This document shows, piece after piece, positions 50,101 to 64,000 of a DNA stretch of 64,000 bases. Under the pieces are notes generated by a model. The model made no database searches. It worked only from the letters and a program-made list of their open reading frames with translations, and was not told the origin of the DNA. The translations under genes and the position numbers were made by a program. Where the stretch lies: contig NW_027490125.1 of assembly GCF_050948175.1 (NCBI RefSeq), positions 1,178,001-1,242,000 on the forward strand, read 5' to 3'. The number at the start of each line of letters is the position of its first letter. Within the stretch, counting starts at the first letter, position 1. This DNA comes from Xylocopa sonorina (taxonomy: Eukaryota > Arthropoda > Insecta > Hymenoptera > Apidae).

Positions 50101-53100
50101 TATGTCTACGTATCGTAGCAATAGAGTTCTAATGCTTCTTAAAACGCGATATCGCATCTCACCTCTATGTTTCATGATAAGATATAATATTCATTGCGAA
50201 GTGTCATGTATACCTCGTATTCACTTCAAAGGAATGTAAATGCGACACTTCCTTGCTAGGAAATAGCGTTTGCAGATGTCTACGTATCATAGCAATAGGG
50301 TTCTAGTGCTTCTTAAAACGCGATATCGCTACTTATTTCTATGTTTCATGATAAGGTATAATATTCATTGTGGAGTGTTATGTTTACCCCGTATTCACTT
50401 CAATGGAATGTAAATGCGACACTTCGTTGCTATTAAATAGCTTTTGCAGATGTCTGTGTATCGTAGCAAATGTTTTCTGATGCTTTTTAAATCGCGTTAT
50501 CGCATCTCATTTATATGTTTCGTGATAAGATCAATTATTCATTGCGAAGAGTCACGTATACCGCGTATTCACTTCAAAAGAATGTAAATGCGACACTTCC
50601 TTGGTAGGAAATAGCGATTGCAGATGTCTACGTATCGTAGCAAATGTTTTCTAATGCTTCTTAAATCGCGTTATCGCATCTCATTCCTATGTTTCGTGAT
50701 AAGATGTAATATTAATTGCGAAGTGTCACGTATACCGCGTATTCACTTCAAAAGAATGTAAATGCGACACTTCCTTGCTAGGAAATATTGTTTGCTGATG
50801 TCAACGTATCGTAGCAATAGAGTTCTAAGGCTTCTTAAAACGAGAAGTCGTATTTCATTTCTATGTTTCGTAATAAGATATAATTTTCATTGTGGAATGT
50901 TATGTATACCTCGTATTCACTTCAAAAGAATGTAAATGCGACACTTCCATGCTAGGAAACAGCGTTTCCAGATGACGACGTATCGTAACAGTAGAGTTCT
51001 AGTACTTCTTAACACGAGACATCGCATCTCATTTCTATGTTTCATGATAAGATATAATATTCATTGCGAAGTGTCATGTATTCCTCGTACTCACTTCAAA
51101 AGAATGTAAATCTAACACTTCCATGCTAGGAAATAGTGTCTGAGGATGTCTACTTATCGTAGCAATAGAGATCTAACGCTTCATAAAACGCGGTATCGCA
51201 TCTCATTTCTATGTCTCATGATAAGATGTAATATTCATTGTGGAGTGTTATGCATACATCGTTAGCACTTCAAAATAATGTAAATGCGACACTTCCTTGC
51301 TAGGAAATAGCGTTTGCAGATGTCTGCGTATCGTAGCAATGTAGTTCAAATGCTTTTTAAATCGCGATATCGCATCTCATTACTATGCTTCATGATAAGA
51401 TATAATATTCATTGCGAAGTGTCACGTATTCTTCGCACTCACTACTAAAGTATGTAAATGCGACACCTACGTGCTAGGAAATAGCGATTACAGATGTCTA
51501 CGTATCATAGCAATGGAGTTCTAATGCTTTTTAAATCGCGATATCGCAGCTCATTTCTATGTTTCATGATAAGATATAATATTCATTGTGGATTGTTACG
51601 TATACCCCGTATTCAACTCAAAAGATTGTAAACGCGACACTTCCTTGCTATTTAATAGCGTTTGCAGATGTCTACGTATCGTAGCAATGGAGTTCTAATG
51701 CTTTTTAAATCGCGATATCGCATCTCATTTCAATGTTTCATGATAAGATATAATATCCATTGCGAAGTGTCATGTATACGTCGTAATCACTTCAAAAGAA
51801 TGTAAATGCAACACTTCCTTGCTAGGAAATAGCGTTTCCAGAAGACCACGTATTGTAAGAATAGAGTTCCAATGCTTCTCAAAACGCGATATAGCATCTC
51901 CTTCCTATGTTTCAGGATAAGATACAATATCAATTGCGAAGTGTCATGTATATCTCGTATTCACTTCAAAAGAATGTAAAGTCGACACTTCCATGCTAGG
52001 AAATAGCGTTTGCAGATTTCTACGTATCGTAGCATTAGAGTTCTAATGCTTCTTAAAACGAGATGTCGCATTACATTTCTATGTTTCGTGATAAGATATA
52101 ATATTCATTTTGGAGTGTTATGTATACCTCGTATTCACTTCAAAAGAATGTAAATGCGACACTTCGTTGCTAGAAAATATTGCTTGCAGATGTCTACGTA
52201 TCGTAGCCATAGAGTTCTAATGCTTCTTAAAATGAGAAGTCGTATTTCACTTCTATGTTTCGTAATAAGATATAATATTCATTGTGGAATGTTATGTATA
52301 CCTCGTATTCGCTACAAAAGAATGTAAGTGCGACACTTCCTTGCTAGGAAATAACATTTGCAGATGTCTGCGCATCGTAGCAATAGTGTTCTTATGCTTC
52401 TTAGAACGCGATATCGCATCTCACTTCTATGTTTCATGATAAGATATAATATTCATTGCGACGTGTCATGTATACCTCGTATTCACTTCAAACGAATGTA
52501 AATGCGACACTTCCATGCTAGGAAATAGCGTTTGCAGATGTCTACGTATCGTAGCAATAGAGTTCTAGTGCTTCTTAAGACGCGATATCGCATCTCACTC
52601 CTATGTTTCATGATAAGATACAATATTCATTGCGAAGTGTCATGTATACCTCGATTTCACTTCACAGGAATGTAACTGCGACACATCCATGCTAGGAAAA
52701 AGCGTTAGCAGATGTCTTAGTATCGTAGCAATAGAGTTCTAATGCTTCTTAAAAGGAGATGTCGCATTTCATTTCTATGTTTCGTGACAAGATATAATAT
52801 TCATTGTGGTGTATTATGTATACCTCGTATTCACTTCAAAAGATTGTAAATGCGACACTTCCTTGCTAGGAAATATTGTTTGCAGATGTCTACGTATCGT
52901 AGCAATAGAGTTCTAATGCTTCTTACAACGCGATATCGCATTTCACTTCTATGTTGCATGATAAGATATAATATTCATTGCGAAGTGTCATGTATACCTC
53001 GATTTCACTTCACAGGAATGTAACTGCGACACATCCATGCTAGGAAAAAGCGTTAGCAGATGTCTTAGTATCGTAGCAATAGAGTTCTAATGCTTCTTAG

Positions 53101-56100
53101 AAGGAGATGTCGCATTTCATTTCTATGTTTCGTGACAAGATATAATATTCATTGTGGTGTATTATGTATACCTCGTATTCACTTCAAAAGATTGTAAGTG
53201 CGACACTTCCTTGCTAGGAAATATTGTTTGCAGATGTCTACGTGTCGCAGCAGTAGAGTTCTAATGCTTCTTAAAACGCCATATCGCATCTCACTACTAT
53301 GTCTCATGATAAGATATAATATTCATTGCGAAGTGTCATGTATACCTCGTATTCTCTTCAAAAGAATGTAAATGCGACACTTACGTGCTAGGAAATAGCG
53401 ATTGTAGATGTCTACGTATCGTAGCAATAGAGATCTAATGCTTCTTAAGACGAGAAGTCGTATTTCATTTCTATGTTTCGTAATGAGATATAATATTCAT
53501 TGTGGAATGTTATGTATATCTCGTATTCACTTCAGAAGAATGTAAATGCGCCACTTCCATGCTAGGAAATAGCGTTTGCAGATGTCTGCGTATCGTAGCA
53601 ATAGTGTTCTGATGCTTCTTAGAACGCTATATCGCATCTCACTTCTATGTTTCATGATAAGATATAATATTCATTGCGAAGTGTCATGCATACCTCGTAT
53701 TCACTACAAAAGAATGTAAATGCGGCTCTACCTTGCTAGGAAATATCGTTTGCAGATGTCTACGTATCGTAACAGTAGAGTTCTAATACTTCTTAACACG
53801 AGACATCGCATCTCATTTCTATGTTTCATGATAAGATATAATATTCATTGCGAAGTGTCATGTATTCCTCGTACTCACTTCAAAAGAATGTAAATCTGAC
53901 ACTTCCATGCTAGGAAATAGCGTCTGAGGAAGTCTACTTATCGTAGCAATAGAGATCTAACGCTTCATAAAACGCGGTATCGCATCTCATTTCTATGTCC
54001 CATGATAAGATGTAATATTCATTGTGGAGTGGTATGCATACATCGTTAGCACTTCAAAATAATGTAAATGCGACACTTCCTTGCTAGGAAATATTGTTTG
54101 CAGATGTCTACGTATCGTAGCAATAGAGTTCTAATGCTTCTTACAACGCGATATCGCATTTCACTTCTATGTTGCATGATAAGATATAATATTCATTGCG
54201 AAGTGTCATGTATACCCCGTATTCACTTCAAGAGAATGTAAATGCGACACTTCCATACTAGGGAATAGCGTTTGCAGATGTCTACGTGTCGCAGCAGTAG
54301 AGTTCTAATGCTTCTTAAAACGCCATATCGCATCTCACTTCTATGTCTCAAGATAAGATATAATATTCATTGCGAAGTGTCATGTATACCTCGTATTCTC
54401 TTCAAAAGAATGTAAATGCGACACTTACGTGCTAGGAAATAGCGATTGTAGATGTCTACGTATCGTAGCAATAGAGATCTAATGCTTCTTAAGACGAGAA
54501 GTCGTATTTCATTTCTATGTTTCATGATAAGATATAATATTCATTGCGAAGTGTCATGTATACCTCGTATTCTCTTCAAAAGAATGTAAATGCGACACTT
54601 ACGTGCTAGGAAATAGCGATTGTAGATGTCTACGTATCGTAGCAATAGAGATCTAATGCTTCTTAAGACGAGAAGTCGTATTTCATTTCTATGTTTCGTA
54701 ATGAGATATAATATTCATTGTGGAATGTTATGTATATCTCGTATTCACTTCAGAAGAATGTAAATGCGCCACTTCCATGCTAGGAAATAGCGTTTGCAGA
54801 TGTCTGCGTATCGTAGCAATAGTGTTCTGATGCTTCTTAGAACGCTATATCGCATCTCACTTCTATGTTTCATGATAAGATATAATATTCATTGCGAAGT
54901 GTCATGCATACCTCGTATTCACTACAAAAGAATGTAAATGCGGCTCTACCTTGCTAGGAAATATCGTTTGCAGATGTCTACGTATCGTAACAGTAGAGTT
55001 CTAATACTTCTTAACACGAGACATCGCATCTCATTTCTATGTTTCATGATAAGATATAATATTCATTGCGAAGTGTCATGTATTCCTCGTACTCACTTCA
55101 AAAGAATGTAAATCTGACACTTCCATGCTAGGAAATAGCGTCTGAGGAAGTCTACTTATCGTAGCAATAGAGATCTAACGCTTCATAAAACGCGGTATCG
55201 CATCTCATTTCTATGTCCCATGATAAGATGTAATATTCATTGTGGAGTGGTATGCATACATCGTTAGCACTTCAAAATAATGTAAATGCGACACTTCCTT
55301 GCTAGGAAATATTGTTTGCAGATGTCTACGTATCGTAGCAATAGAGTTCTAATGCTTCTTACAACGCGATATCGCATTTCACTTCTATGTTGCATGATAA
55401 GATATAATATTCATTGCGAAGTGTCATGTATACCCCGTATTCACTTCAAGAGAATGTAAATGCGACACTTCCATACTAGGGAATAGCGTTTGCAGATGTC
55501 TACGTGTCGCAGCAGTAGAGTTCTAATGCTTCTTAAAACGCCATATCGCATCTCACTTCTATGTCTCAAGATAAGATATAATATTCATTGCGAAGTGTCA
55601 TGTATACCTCGTATTCTCTTCAAAAGAATGTAAATGCGACACTTACGTGCTAGGAAATAGCGATTGTAGATGTCTACGTATCGTAGCAATAGAGATCTAA
55701 TGCTTCTTAAGACGAGAAGTCGTATTTCATTTCTATGTTTCATGATAAGATATAATATTCATTGCGAAGTGTCATGTATACCTCGTATTCTCTTCAAAAG
55801 AATGTAAATGCGACACTTACGTGCTAGGAAATAGCGATTGTAGATGTCTACGTATCGTAGCAATAGAGATCTAATGCTTCTTAAGACGAGAAGTCGTATT
55901 TCATTTCTATGTTTCGTAATGAGATATAATATTCATTGTGGAATGTTATGTATATCTCGTATTCACTTCAGAAGAATGTAAATGCGCCACTTCCATGCTA
56001 GGAAATAGCGTTTGCAGATGTCTGCGTATCGTAGCAATAGTGTTCTGATGCTTCTTAGAACGCTATATCGCATCTCACTTCTATGTTTCATGATAAGATA

Positions 56101-59100
56101 TAATATTCATTGCGAAGTGTCATGCATACCTCGTATTCACTACAAAAGAATGTAAATGCGGCTCTACCTTGCTAGGAAATATCGTTTGCAGATGTCTACG
56201 TATCGTAACAGTAGAGTTCTAATACTTCTTAACACGAGACATCGCATCTCATTTCTATGTTTCATGATAAGATATAATATTCATTGCGAAGTGTCATGTA
56301 TTCCTCGTACTCACTTCAAAAGAATGTAAATCTGACACTTCCATGCTAGGAAATAGCGTCTGAGGAAGTCTACTTATCGTAGCAATAGAGATCTAACGCT
56401 TCATAAAACGCGGTATCGCATCTCATTTCTATGTCCCATGATAAGATGTAATATTCATTGTGGAGTGGTATGCATACATCGTTAGCACTTCAAAATAATG
56501 TAAATGCGACACTTCCTTGCTAGGAAATATTGTTTGCAGATGTCTACGTATCGTAGCAATAGAGTTCTAATGCTTCTTACAACGCGATATCGCATTTCAC
56601 TTCTATGTTGCATGATAAGATATAATATTCATTGCGAAGTGTCATGTATACCCCGTATTCACTTCAAGAGAATGTAAATGCGACACTTCCATACTAGGGA
56701 ATAGCGTTTGCAGATGTCTACGTGTCGCAGCAGTAGAGTTCTAATGCTTCTTAAAACGCCATATCGCATCTCACTTCTATGTCTCAAGATAAGATATAAT
56801 ATTCATTGCGAAGTGTCATGTATACCTCGTATTCTCTTCAAAAGAATGTAAATGCGACACTTACGTGCTAGGAAATAGCGATTGTAGATGTCTACGTATC
56901 GTAGCAATAGAGATCTAATGCTTCTTAAGACGAGAAGTCGTATTTCATTTCTATGTTTCATGATAAGATATAATATTCATTGCGAAGTGTCATGTATACC
57001 TCGTATTTACTTCAAAAGAATGTAAATGCGACACTTGCATGCTAGAAAATAGCGTTTGCAGATGTCTACGTATTGTAGCAATGGAGTTCTAATGCTTCTT
57101 AAAGCGCGATATCGCGTCTCACTTCTATGTTTCATGATAAGATATAATATTCATTGCGAAGTGTCATGTATACCTCGTATTCTCTTCAAAAGTATGTAAA
57201 TGCGACTCTTACGTGCAAGGAAATAGCGATTGCAGATGTCTACGTATCGTAGCAATAGAGAACTAATGCTTCTTAAGACGAGAAGTCGTAATTCATTTCT
57301 ATGTTTCGTAATAAGATATAATATTCATTGTGGAATGTTATGTATATCTCGTATTCACTTCAGAAGAATGTAAATGCGACACTTCCATGCTAGGAAATAG
57401 CGTTTGCAGATGTCTGCATATCGTAGCAACAGTATTCTGATGCTTCTTAGAACGCTATATCGCATCTCAATTCTATGTTTCATGATAAGATATAATATTC
57501 GTTGCGAAGTGTCATGCATACCTCGTATTCACTACAAAATAATGTAAATGCGGCTCTACCATGCTAGGAAATGTCGCTTGCAGATGTCTACGTATCGTAA
57601 CAGTAGAGTTCTAATTCTTCTTAACACGAGACATCGCATCTCATTTCTATGTTTCATGATAAGATATAATATTCATTGCGAAGTGTCATGTATACCTCGT
57701 ATTCTCTTCAAAATAATGTAAATGCGACACTTACGTGCTAGGAAATAGAGATTGCAGATGTCTACGTATCGTAGCAATAGAGATCTAATGCTTCCTAGGA
57801 CGAGAAGTCGCATTTCATTTCTATGTTTCGTAATGAGATATAATATTCATTGTGGAATGTTATGTATATCTCGTATTCACTTCAGAAGAATGTAAATGCG
57901 CCACTTCCATGCTAGGAAATAGCGTTTGCAGATGTCTGCGTATCGTAGCAATAGTGTTCTGATGCTTCTTAGAACGCTATATCGCATCTCACTCCTATGT
58001 TTCATGATAAGATATAATATTCATTGCGAAGTGTCATGCATACCTCGTATTCACTACAAAAGAATGTAAATGCGGCTCTACCTTGCTAGGAAATATCGTT
58101 TGCAGATGTCTACTTATCGTAGCAATAGAGATCTAACGCTTCATAAAACGCGGTATCGCATCTCATTTCTATGTCTCATGATAAGATGTAATATTCATTG
58201 TGGAGTGTTATGCATACATCGTTAGCACTTCAAAATAATGTAAATGCGACACTTCCTTGCTAGGAAATATCGTTTGCAGATGTCTACGTATCGTAACAGT
58301 AGAGTTCTAATACTTCTTAACACGAGACATCGCATCTCATTTCTATGTTTCATGATAAGATATAATATTCATTGCGAAGTGTCATGTATTCCTCGTACTC
58401 ACTTCAAAAGAATGTATATCTGACACTTCCATGCTAGGAAATAGCGTCTGAGGATGTCTACTTATCGTAGCAATAGAGATCTAACGCTTCATAAAACGCG
58501 GTATCGCATCTCATTTCTATGTCTCATGATAAGATGTAATATTCATTGTGGAGTGTTATGCATACATCGTTAGCACTTCAAAATAATGTAAATGCGACAC
58601 TTCCTTGCTAGGAAATGTTGTTTGCAGATGTCTACGTATCGTAGCAATAGAGTTCTAATGCTTCTTACAACGCGATATCGCATTTCACTTCTATGTTGCA
58701 TGATAAGATATAATATTCATTGCGAAGTGTCATGTATACCCCGTATTCACTTCAAGAGAATGTAAATGCGACACTTCCATACTAGGGAATAGCGTTTGCA
58801 GATGTCTACGAGTCGCAGCAGTAGAGTTCTAATGCTTCTTAAAACGCCATATCGCATCTCACATCTATGTCTCATGATAAGATATAATATTCATTGCGAA
58901 GTGTCATGTATACCTCGTATTTACTACAAAGGAATGTAAATGCGGCTCTACCATGCTAGGAAATATCGTTTGCAGATGTCTACGTATCGAAGAAATAGAT
59001 TTCTAATGCTTCTTAAAACGTGATATCGCATTACATTTCTATGTTTCATGACAAGATAAAATATTCATTGCGTAGTGTCATGTATACCTCGTATTCACTT

Positions 59101-62100
59101 CAGAAGAATGTAAATGCGCCACTTCCATGCTAGGAAATAGCGTTTGCAGATGTCAACGTATCGTAGCAATTGAGTTCTAATGCTTCTTAAAACGCAATAT
59201 CGCATCCCACTTCTATGTTTCATGATAAAATATAATATTCATTGCGAAGTGTCATGTATACCTCGTATTTACTTCAAAAGAATGTAAATGCGACACTTCC
59301 TTGCTAGGAAATAGCGATTGCAGATGTCTACGTATCACAGCAATAGAGTACTAATGCTACTTAAGACGAGATGTCGTATTTCATTTCTATGTTTCGTAAT
59401 AAGATATAATATTCGTTGTGTAATGTTATGTATTCCTCGTATTCACTTCAATGGAATATAAGTGCGACATTTCATTGGTAGGAAATAGAGTTTGCAGATG
59501 TCTACGTATCGTAGCAATAGAGCTCTAATTCTTCATAAAACGCGATATCGCATCTCACTTCAATGTCTCATGATAAGATATAATATTCATTGCGAAGTGT
59601 CATGTATACCTCGCATTCACTTCAAAAGAATGTCAATGCGACACTTGCATGCTAGGAAATAGCGTTTGCAGGTGTCTACGTATTGTAGCAATAGAGATCT
59701 AATGCTTCTTAAGACGAGAAGTCGTATTTCATTTCTATGTTTCGTAATAAGATATAATATTCATTGTGGAATGTTATGTATATCTCGTATTCACTTCAGA
59801 AGAATGTAAATGCGCCACTTCCATGCTAGGAAATAGCGTTTGCAGATGTCAACGTATCGTAGCAATTGAGTACTAATGCTTCTTAAAACGCAATATCGCA
59901 TCCCACTTCTATGTTTCATGGTAAAATATAATATTTATTGCGAAGTGTCATGTATAACTCGTATTTACTTCAAAAGAATGTAAATGCGACACTTCCTTGC
60001 TAGGAAATAGCGATTGCAGATGTCTACGTATCGTAGCAATAGTGCTCTAATGCTTCTTAGAACGCGATATAGCATCTCGCTTCTACGATTCTTGATAAAA
60101 TATAATATTTATTGCGAAGTGTCATGTATACCTCGTATTCGCTTCAAAACAATGTAAATGCGACACTTCAATGCTAGGAAATAGAGTTTGCAGATGTCAA
60201 CGTATCGTAGCAATAGAGTTCTAATGCTTCTTAAAACGAGATGTCGCATTTCATTTCTATGTTTCGTAATAAGATATAATATTCATTGTGGAGTGTTATG
60301 TATACCTCGTATTCACTTCATACGGATGTAAGTGCGACACTTCCTTGCTAGGAAATATTGTTTGCAGATGTCTACGTATCGTAGCAATAGAGTTCTAATG
60401 CTTCTTAAAACGAGAAGTCGTATTTCATTTCTATGTTTCGTAATAAGATATATTATTCATTGTGGTATGTTATGTATACCTCGTATTCACTTCAAAAGAA
60501 TGTAAATGCAACATTTCCTAGCTAGGATATAGCGTTTGCAGATTTCTGCGTATCGTAGCAATAGAGTTCTAATGCTTCATAAACGCGATATCGCTTCTCA
60601 TTTCTATGTTTCATGATAAGATATAATATTCATTGCGAAGTGTCATGTATACCTCGTATTTACTTCAATGGAATGTAAATACGACACTTCCATGCTAGGA
60701 GATAGGGTTTGCAGATGTCTACGTATCGTAGCAAGTGAGTTCTAATGCTTCTTCAAACGAGATGTCGCATTTCATATCTATGTTTCGTGATAAGATATAA
60801 TATTCATTGCGAAGTATCATGTATACCTCGTATTCACTTCAACAGAATGTAAATGCGACACTTGCATGCCAGGAAATAATGTTTGCAGATGTCTACGTAT
60901 CGTAGCAATAGAGTTCTATCGCTTCTTAAAACGCGATATCGCATCACATTTCTATTTTTCATGATAAGATACAATATTCATTGCGAAGTGTCATGTATAC
61001 CTCCTATTCACTCCAAACGAATGTAAGTGCGACACTTCCATCCTAGGAAATAGCGTTTGCAGATGTCTACGTATCGTCGCAATAGAGTTCTATCGCTTCT
61101 TAAAACGCGATATCGCATCACATTTCTATTTTTCATGATAAGTTACAATATTCATTGCGAAGTGTCATGTATACCTCCTATTCACTCCAAACGAATGTAA
61201 GTGCGACACTTCCATTCTAGGAAATAAAGTCTGCAGATGTCTACGCGTCGAGGCAATAGATTTCTAATGCTTCTTAGATCGCGATATCGCATCTCATTTT
61301 TATGTTTCGTGATAAGTTATAATATTCATTCCGGAGTGTCATGTAAACCTCGAATTCACTACAAAAGAATGTAAATGCGAATCTTCCTTGCTAGGAAATA
61401 GCGTATTCAGATGTCTACATACCGTAGCAATAGAGTTCCAATGCTACTTAAATCGCGATATCGCATCTCAATTCTATGTTTCGCGATAAGATATAATATT
61501 CACTGCGAGGTGTCTTGTACACCTCGTATTCACTTCAAAAGAATGAAAATGCGACTATTGCTTGCTAGGAAATAGCGTTTGCAGATGTCTACGTATCGTA
61601 GCAATAGAGTACTAATGCTACTTAAATCGCGATATCGCATCTCATTTATATGTTTCGTGATAAGATGTAATATTCATTGCGAAGTGTCATGTACTCCTCG
61701 TATTCACTTCAACAGAATGTAAATACGACACTTCCATGAGAGGAAATAGCGTCTGCAGATGACTACGGGTCGAGGAAATAGAAATCTAATGCTTCTTAAA
61801 ACGCGATATCGCATCTCACTTCTATGTTTCATGGTAAGATACAATATTCATTGCGAAGTGTCATGTATACCTCGTATTCACTCCAAACGAATGTAAATGG
61901 GACACTTCCTTGCTGGGAAATGGCGTATTCAGATGTCAACGTATCGTAGCAATAGAGTTACTAATGCTACTTAAACCGCGATATCGCATCTCATTTCTAT
62001 ATTTCGTGATAAGATATAATATTATTTCCGAAGTGTCATGTATACTTCAAATTCACATCAAGAGAATCTAAATGCGACATTTCCATGCTAGGAAATAGCC

Positions 62101-64000
62101 CATGCAGATATCTCCGCTTTGAGGCAATAGAGTCCTAATGCTTCTTAAAACGAGATGTTGCATTTCATTTCTATGTTTCGTGATAAGATATAATATTCAT
62201 TGCGAAGTGTCATGCATACCTCCTATTCACTCCAAACGATTGTAAGTGCGACACTTCCATGCTAGGAAATAAAGTCTGCAGATGTCTACGCGTCGAGGCA
62301 ATAGAGTTCTAATGCTTCTTAGATCGCGATATCGCATCTCATTTTTATGTTTCCTGATAAGTTATAATATTCATTCCGAAGTGTCATGTAAACCTCGAAA
62401 TCACTACAAAAGAATGTAAATGCGAATCTTCCTTGCTAGGAACTAGCGTATTCAGATGTCTGCATACCGTAGCAATAGAGTTCTAATGCTACTTAAATCG
62501 CTATATCGCATGTCATTTCTATGTTTCGTGATAAGATATAATATTCACTGCGAGGTGTCATGTACACCGCGTATTCACTTCAAAAGAATGTAAATGCGAC
62601 ACTTCCTTGCCTGTAAATAACGTATTCAGATGTCTACGTATCGTAGCAATAGAGTTCTAATGCTACTTAAATCGCGATATCGCATCTCATTTCTATGTTT
62701 CATTATAAGATATAATATTCATTGCGAAGTGTCATGTATACCTCGTATTCACATCAAAAGAATGTAAATGCGACACTTCCATGCTAGGAAATATCGTCTG
62801 CAGATGTCTACGCGTCGAGGCCATAGAGTTCTAATGCTTCTTAAAACGCGATATCGCATCTCGCTTCTATGTTTCATGTTAAGATTATAATATTCATTGC
62901 GAAGTGTCATGTATTCCTCGTATTCACTTCAAAAGAATGTAAATCCGAATATTCCTTGCTAGGAAATAGCGTTTGCAGATGCCAACGTATCGTAGCAATA
63001 GAGTTCTAATGTTTCTTAGATCGCGATATCGCATCTCATATCTATGATTCGTGATAAGTTAGAATATTCATTCCGAAGTGTCATGTATACCTCGAATTCA
63101 CTTCAGAAGAATGTAAATGCGACACTTCCATGCTAGGAAATGGCGTTTGCAGATGTCTACGTATCGTAGCAATAGAGTTCTAATGCTTCTCAGAACGCGA
63201 TATCGCATCTCATTTCTATGCTTCATGTTAAGACATAATATTCATTGCGAAATGCCACGTGTACCTCGTATCCACTCCAAGCGAATGTAAATGCGACACT
63301 TCCTTGCTGGGAAATAGCGTTTGCAGGTGTCTACGTATCGTAGCAATAGAGTCCTAATGCATCTTAAAACGAGATGTCGCATTTCATTTCTATGTTTCGT
63401 GATATGTTATAATATTCATAGCGAAGTGTCATGTATACCTCGCATTCACTTCAAAAGAATGAAAGTGCGAAACTTCCATGCTAGGAAATGGCGTTTGCAG
63501 ATGACTCCGCATCGAGGCCATTGAGTTCCAATGCTTCTTAAAGCGCGATATCGCATCTCATTTCTATGCTTCATGATAAGATGTAATATTCATTGCGAAG
63601 TGTCCTGTATACCTCGCATTCACTCCAAACGAATGTAAATGCGACACTTCTTTGCTGGGAAATAGCGTATTCAGATGTCTACGTATCGTAGCAATAGAGT
63701 TCTAATGCTTCTTAAAACGCGATATCGCAACTCACTTCTATGTTTCATGATAAGATACAATATTCATTGCGAAGTGTCATGTATACCTCGTATTCACTTC
63801 AAAAGAATGTAAATGCGACACTTCCATGCTAGGAAATAGTGTTTGCAGATGTCTCCGCATCGAGGCCATAGAGTTCTAATGCTCCTTAGAACGCGATATC
63901 GCACCTCACTCCTATGTTTCGTGATAAGATATAATATTCATTGCGAAGTGTCATGTATACCTCGTATTCACTTCAAGAGAATGTAAATGTGACTATTGCT
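44170..64000 (+). repeat. 174-bp satellite array, forward orientation, continues past window
   Basis: About 114 monomers, mostly subfamily B, with very regular spacing. The rare word CGGCTCTACC lies at 49199, 53723, 54941, 56159, 57551 and 58073, and all gaps are exact multiples of 174 (26, 7, 7, 8 and 3 monomers). Monomers at 44170-46700 are more divergent than those from 47100 onward. Short indels include an extra base near 61953 and another near 62885. Local duplications of 174 bp (60917/61091), 348 bp (52653/53001, 58134/58482) and about 1045 bp (61221/62266) are visible. Confidence 0.97.
53310..56990 (+). repeat. Near-identical 7-mer higher-order repeat, 1218 bp, three copies
   Basis: Units run about 53310-54527, 54528-55745 and 55746-56963. 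Markers CGGCTCTACC (53723, 54941, 56159) and the GTAATGAGATATAATATTC variant recur every 1218 bp, which is 7 x 174. By eye the second and third units appear identical. The seven monomers differ clearly from each other, which is the definition of a higher-order repeat. Partial versions follow at 57660-58160, 58240-58600 and beyond. Single-monomer forerunners occur at 49050-49290 and 50967-51300. Confidence 0.9.

Noticed and set aside
53310..56990. Assembly duplication as the sole explanation of the 1218-bp repeat
   Set aside because: Not excluded, but flanking partial copies and forerunner monomers in the same phase make biological amplification likely. Kept as a finding with read-level checks.
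1..64000. rRNA spacer repeats, tRNA genes or telomeric repeats
   Set aside because: No rRNA-like sequence, no tRNA-like cloverleaf with internal promoter boxes that I could recognise, and no runs of TTAGG-type telomere repeat.

Overview
This window is almost entirely non-coding heterochromatin-like DNA. About 52 of 64 kb is one satellite family with a 174-bp monomer, roughly 300 copies by arithmetic. The rest is four islands of unrelated sequence with LTR-retrotransposon-like features. I see no convincing host protein-coding gene, rRNA, tRNA or CRISPR array. The satellite, splice-like signals, AT-rich spacers, abundant CpG and LTR-type sequences point to a eukaryote. An insect, perhaps a hymenopteran, is my guess from general look only; nothing here proves the taxon.

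Layout: (1) 1-8386, satellite in forward orientation, about 48 monomers, with a sharp subfamily change near 7262. (2) 8387-13674, island A1: a probable LTR and leader fragment (8387-9104), then a 4.57-kb AT-rich unit starting with an LTR-3'-end/primer-binding-site-like stretch and ending in a C-rich tract. (3) 13675-20944, satellite in REVERSE orientation, about 42 monomers. (4) 20945-22490, island B: an LTR-like block (20945-21532) plus 958 bp of mixed AT-rich and GC-rich DNA with a 51-bp minisatellite. (5) 22491-36886, forward satellite, about 83 monomers. (6) 36887-41465, island A2, a second copy of the 4.57-kb unit. (7) 41466-43808, reverse satellite, about 13 monomers. (8) 43809-44169, island B', a 361-bp solo-LTR-like block. 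(9) 44170-64000, forward satellite, about 114 monomers.

The satellite changes strand at every island and nowhere else that I can see (+,-,+,-,+). The A-type islands sit at each + to - switch and the TGTCAYGTCC-type LTR blocks at each - to + switch. Inside the satellite there are higher-order repeats in exact multiples of 174 bp: a nearly identical 7-mer (1218 bp, three copies, 53310-56990), a 13-mer-plus-22-bp duplication (2284 bp), and several 2-, 3-, 6- and 10-mer repeats.

Each monomer carries three short dyad symmetries within about 80 bp. Because 174 is 58 codons, one frame stays open through several monomers and gives long but probably meaningless repeat ORFs. The only other ORFs that stand out are two small ones in the A unit. 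One is broken by two stops in the second copy, so I treat both as weak.
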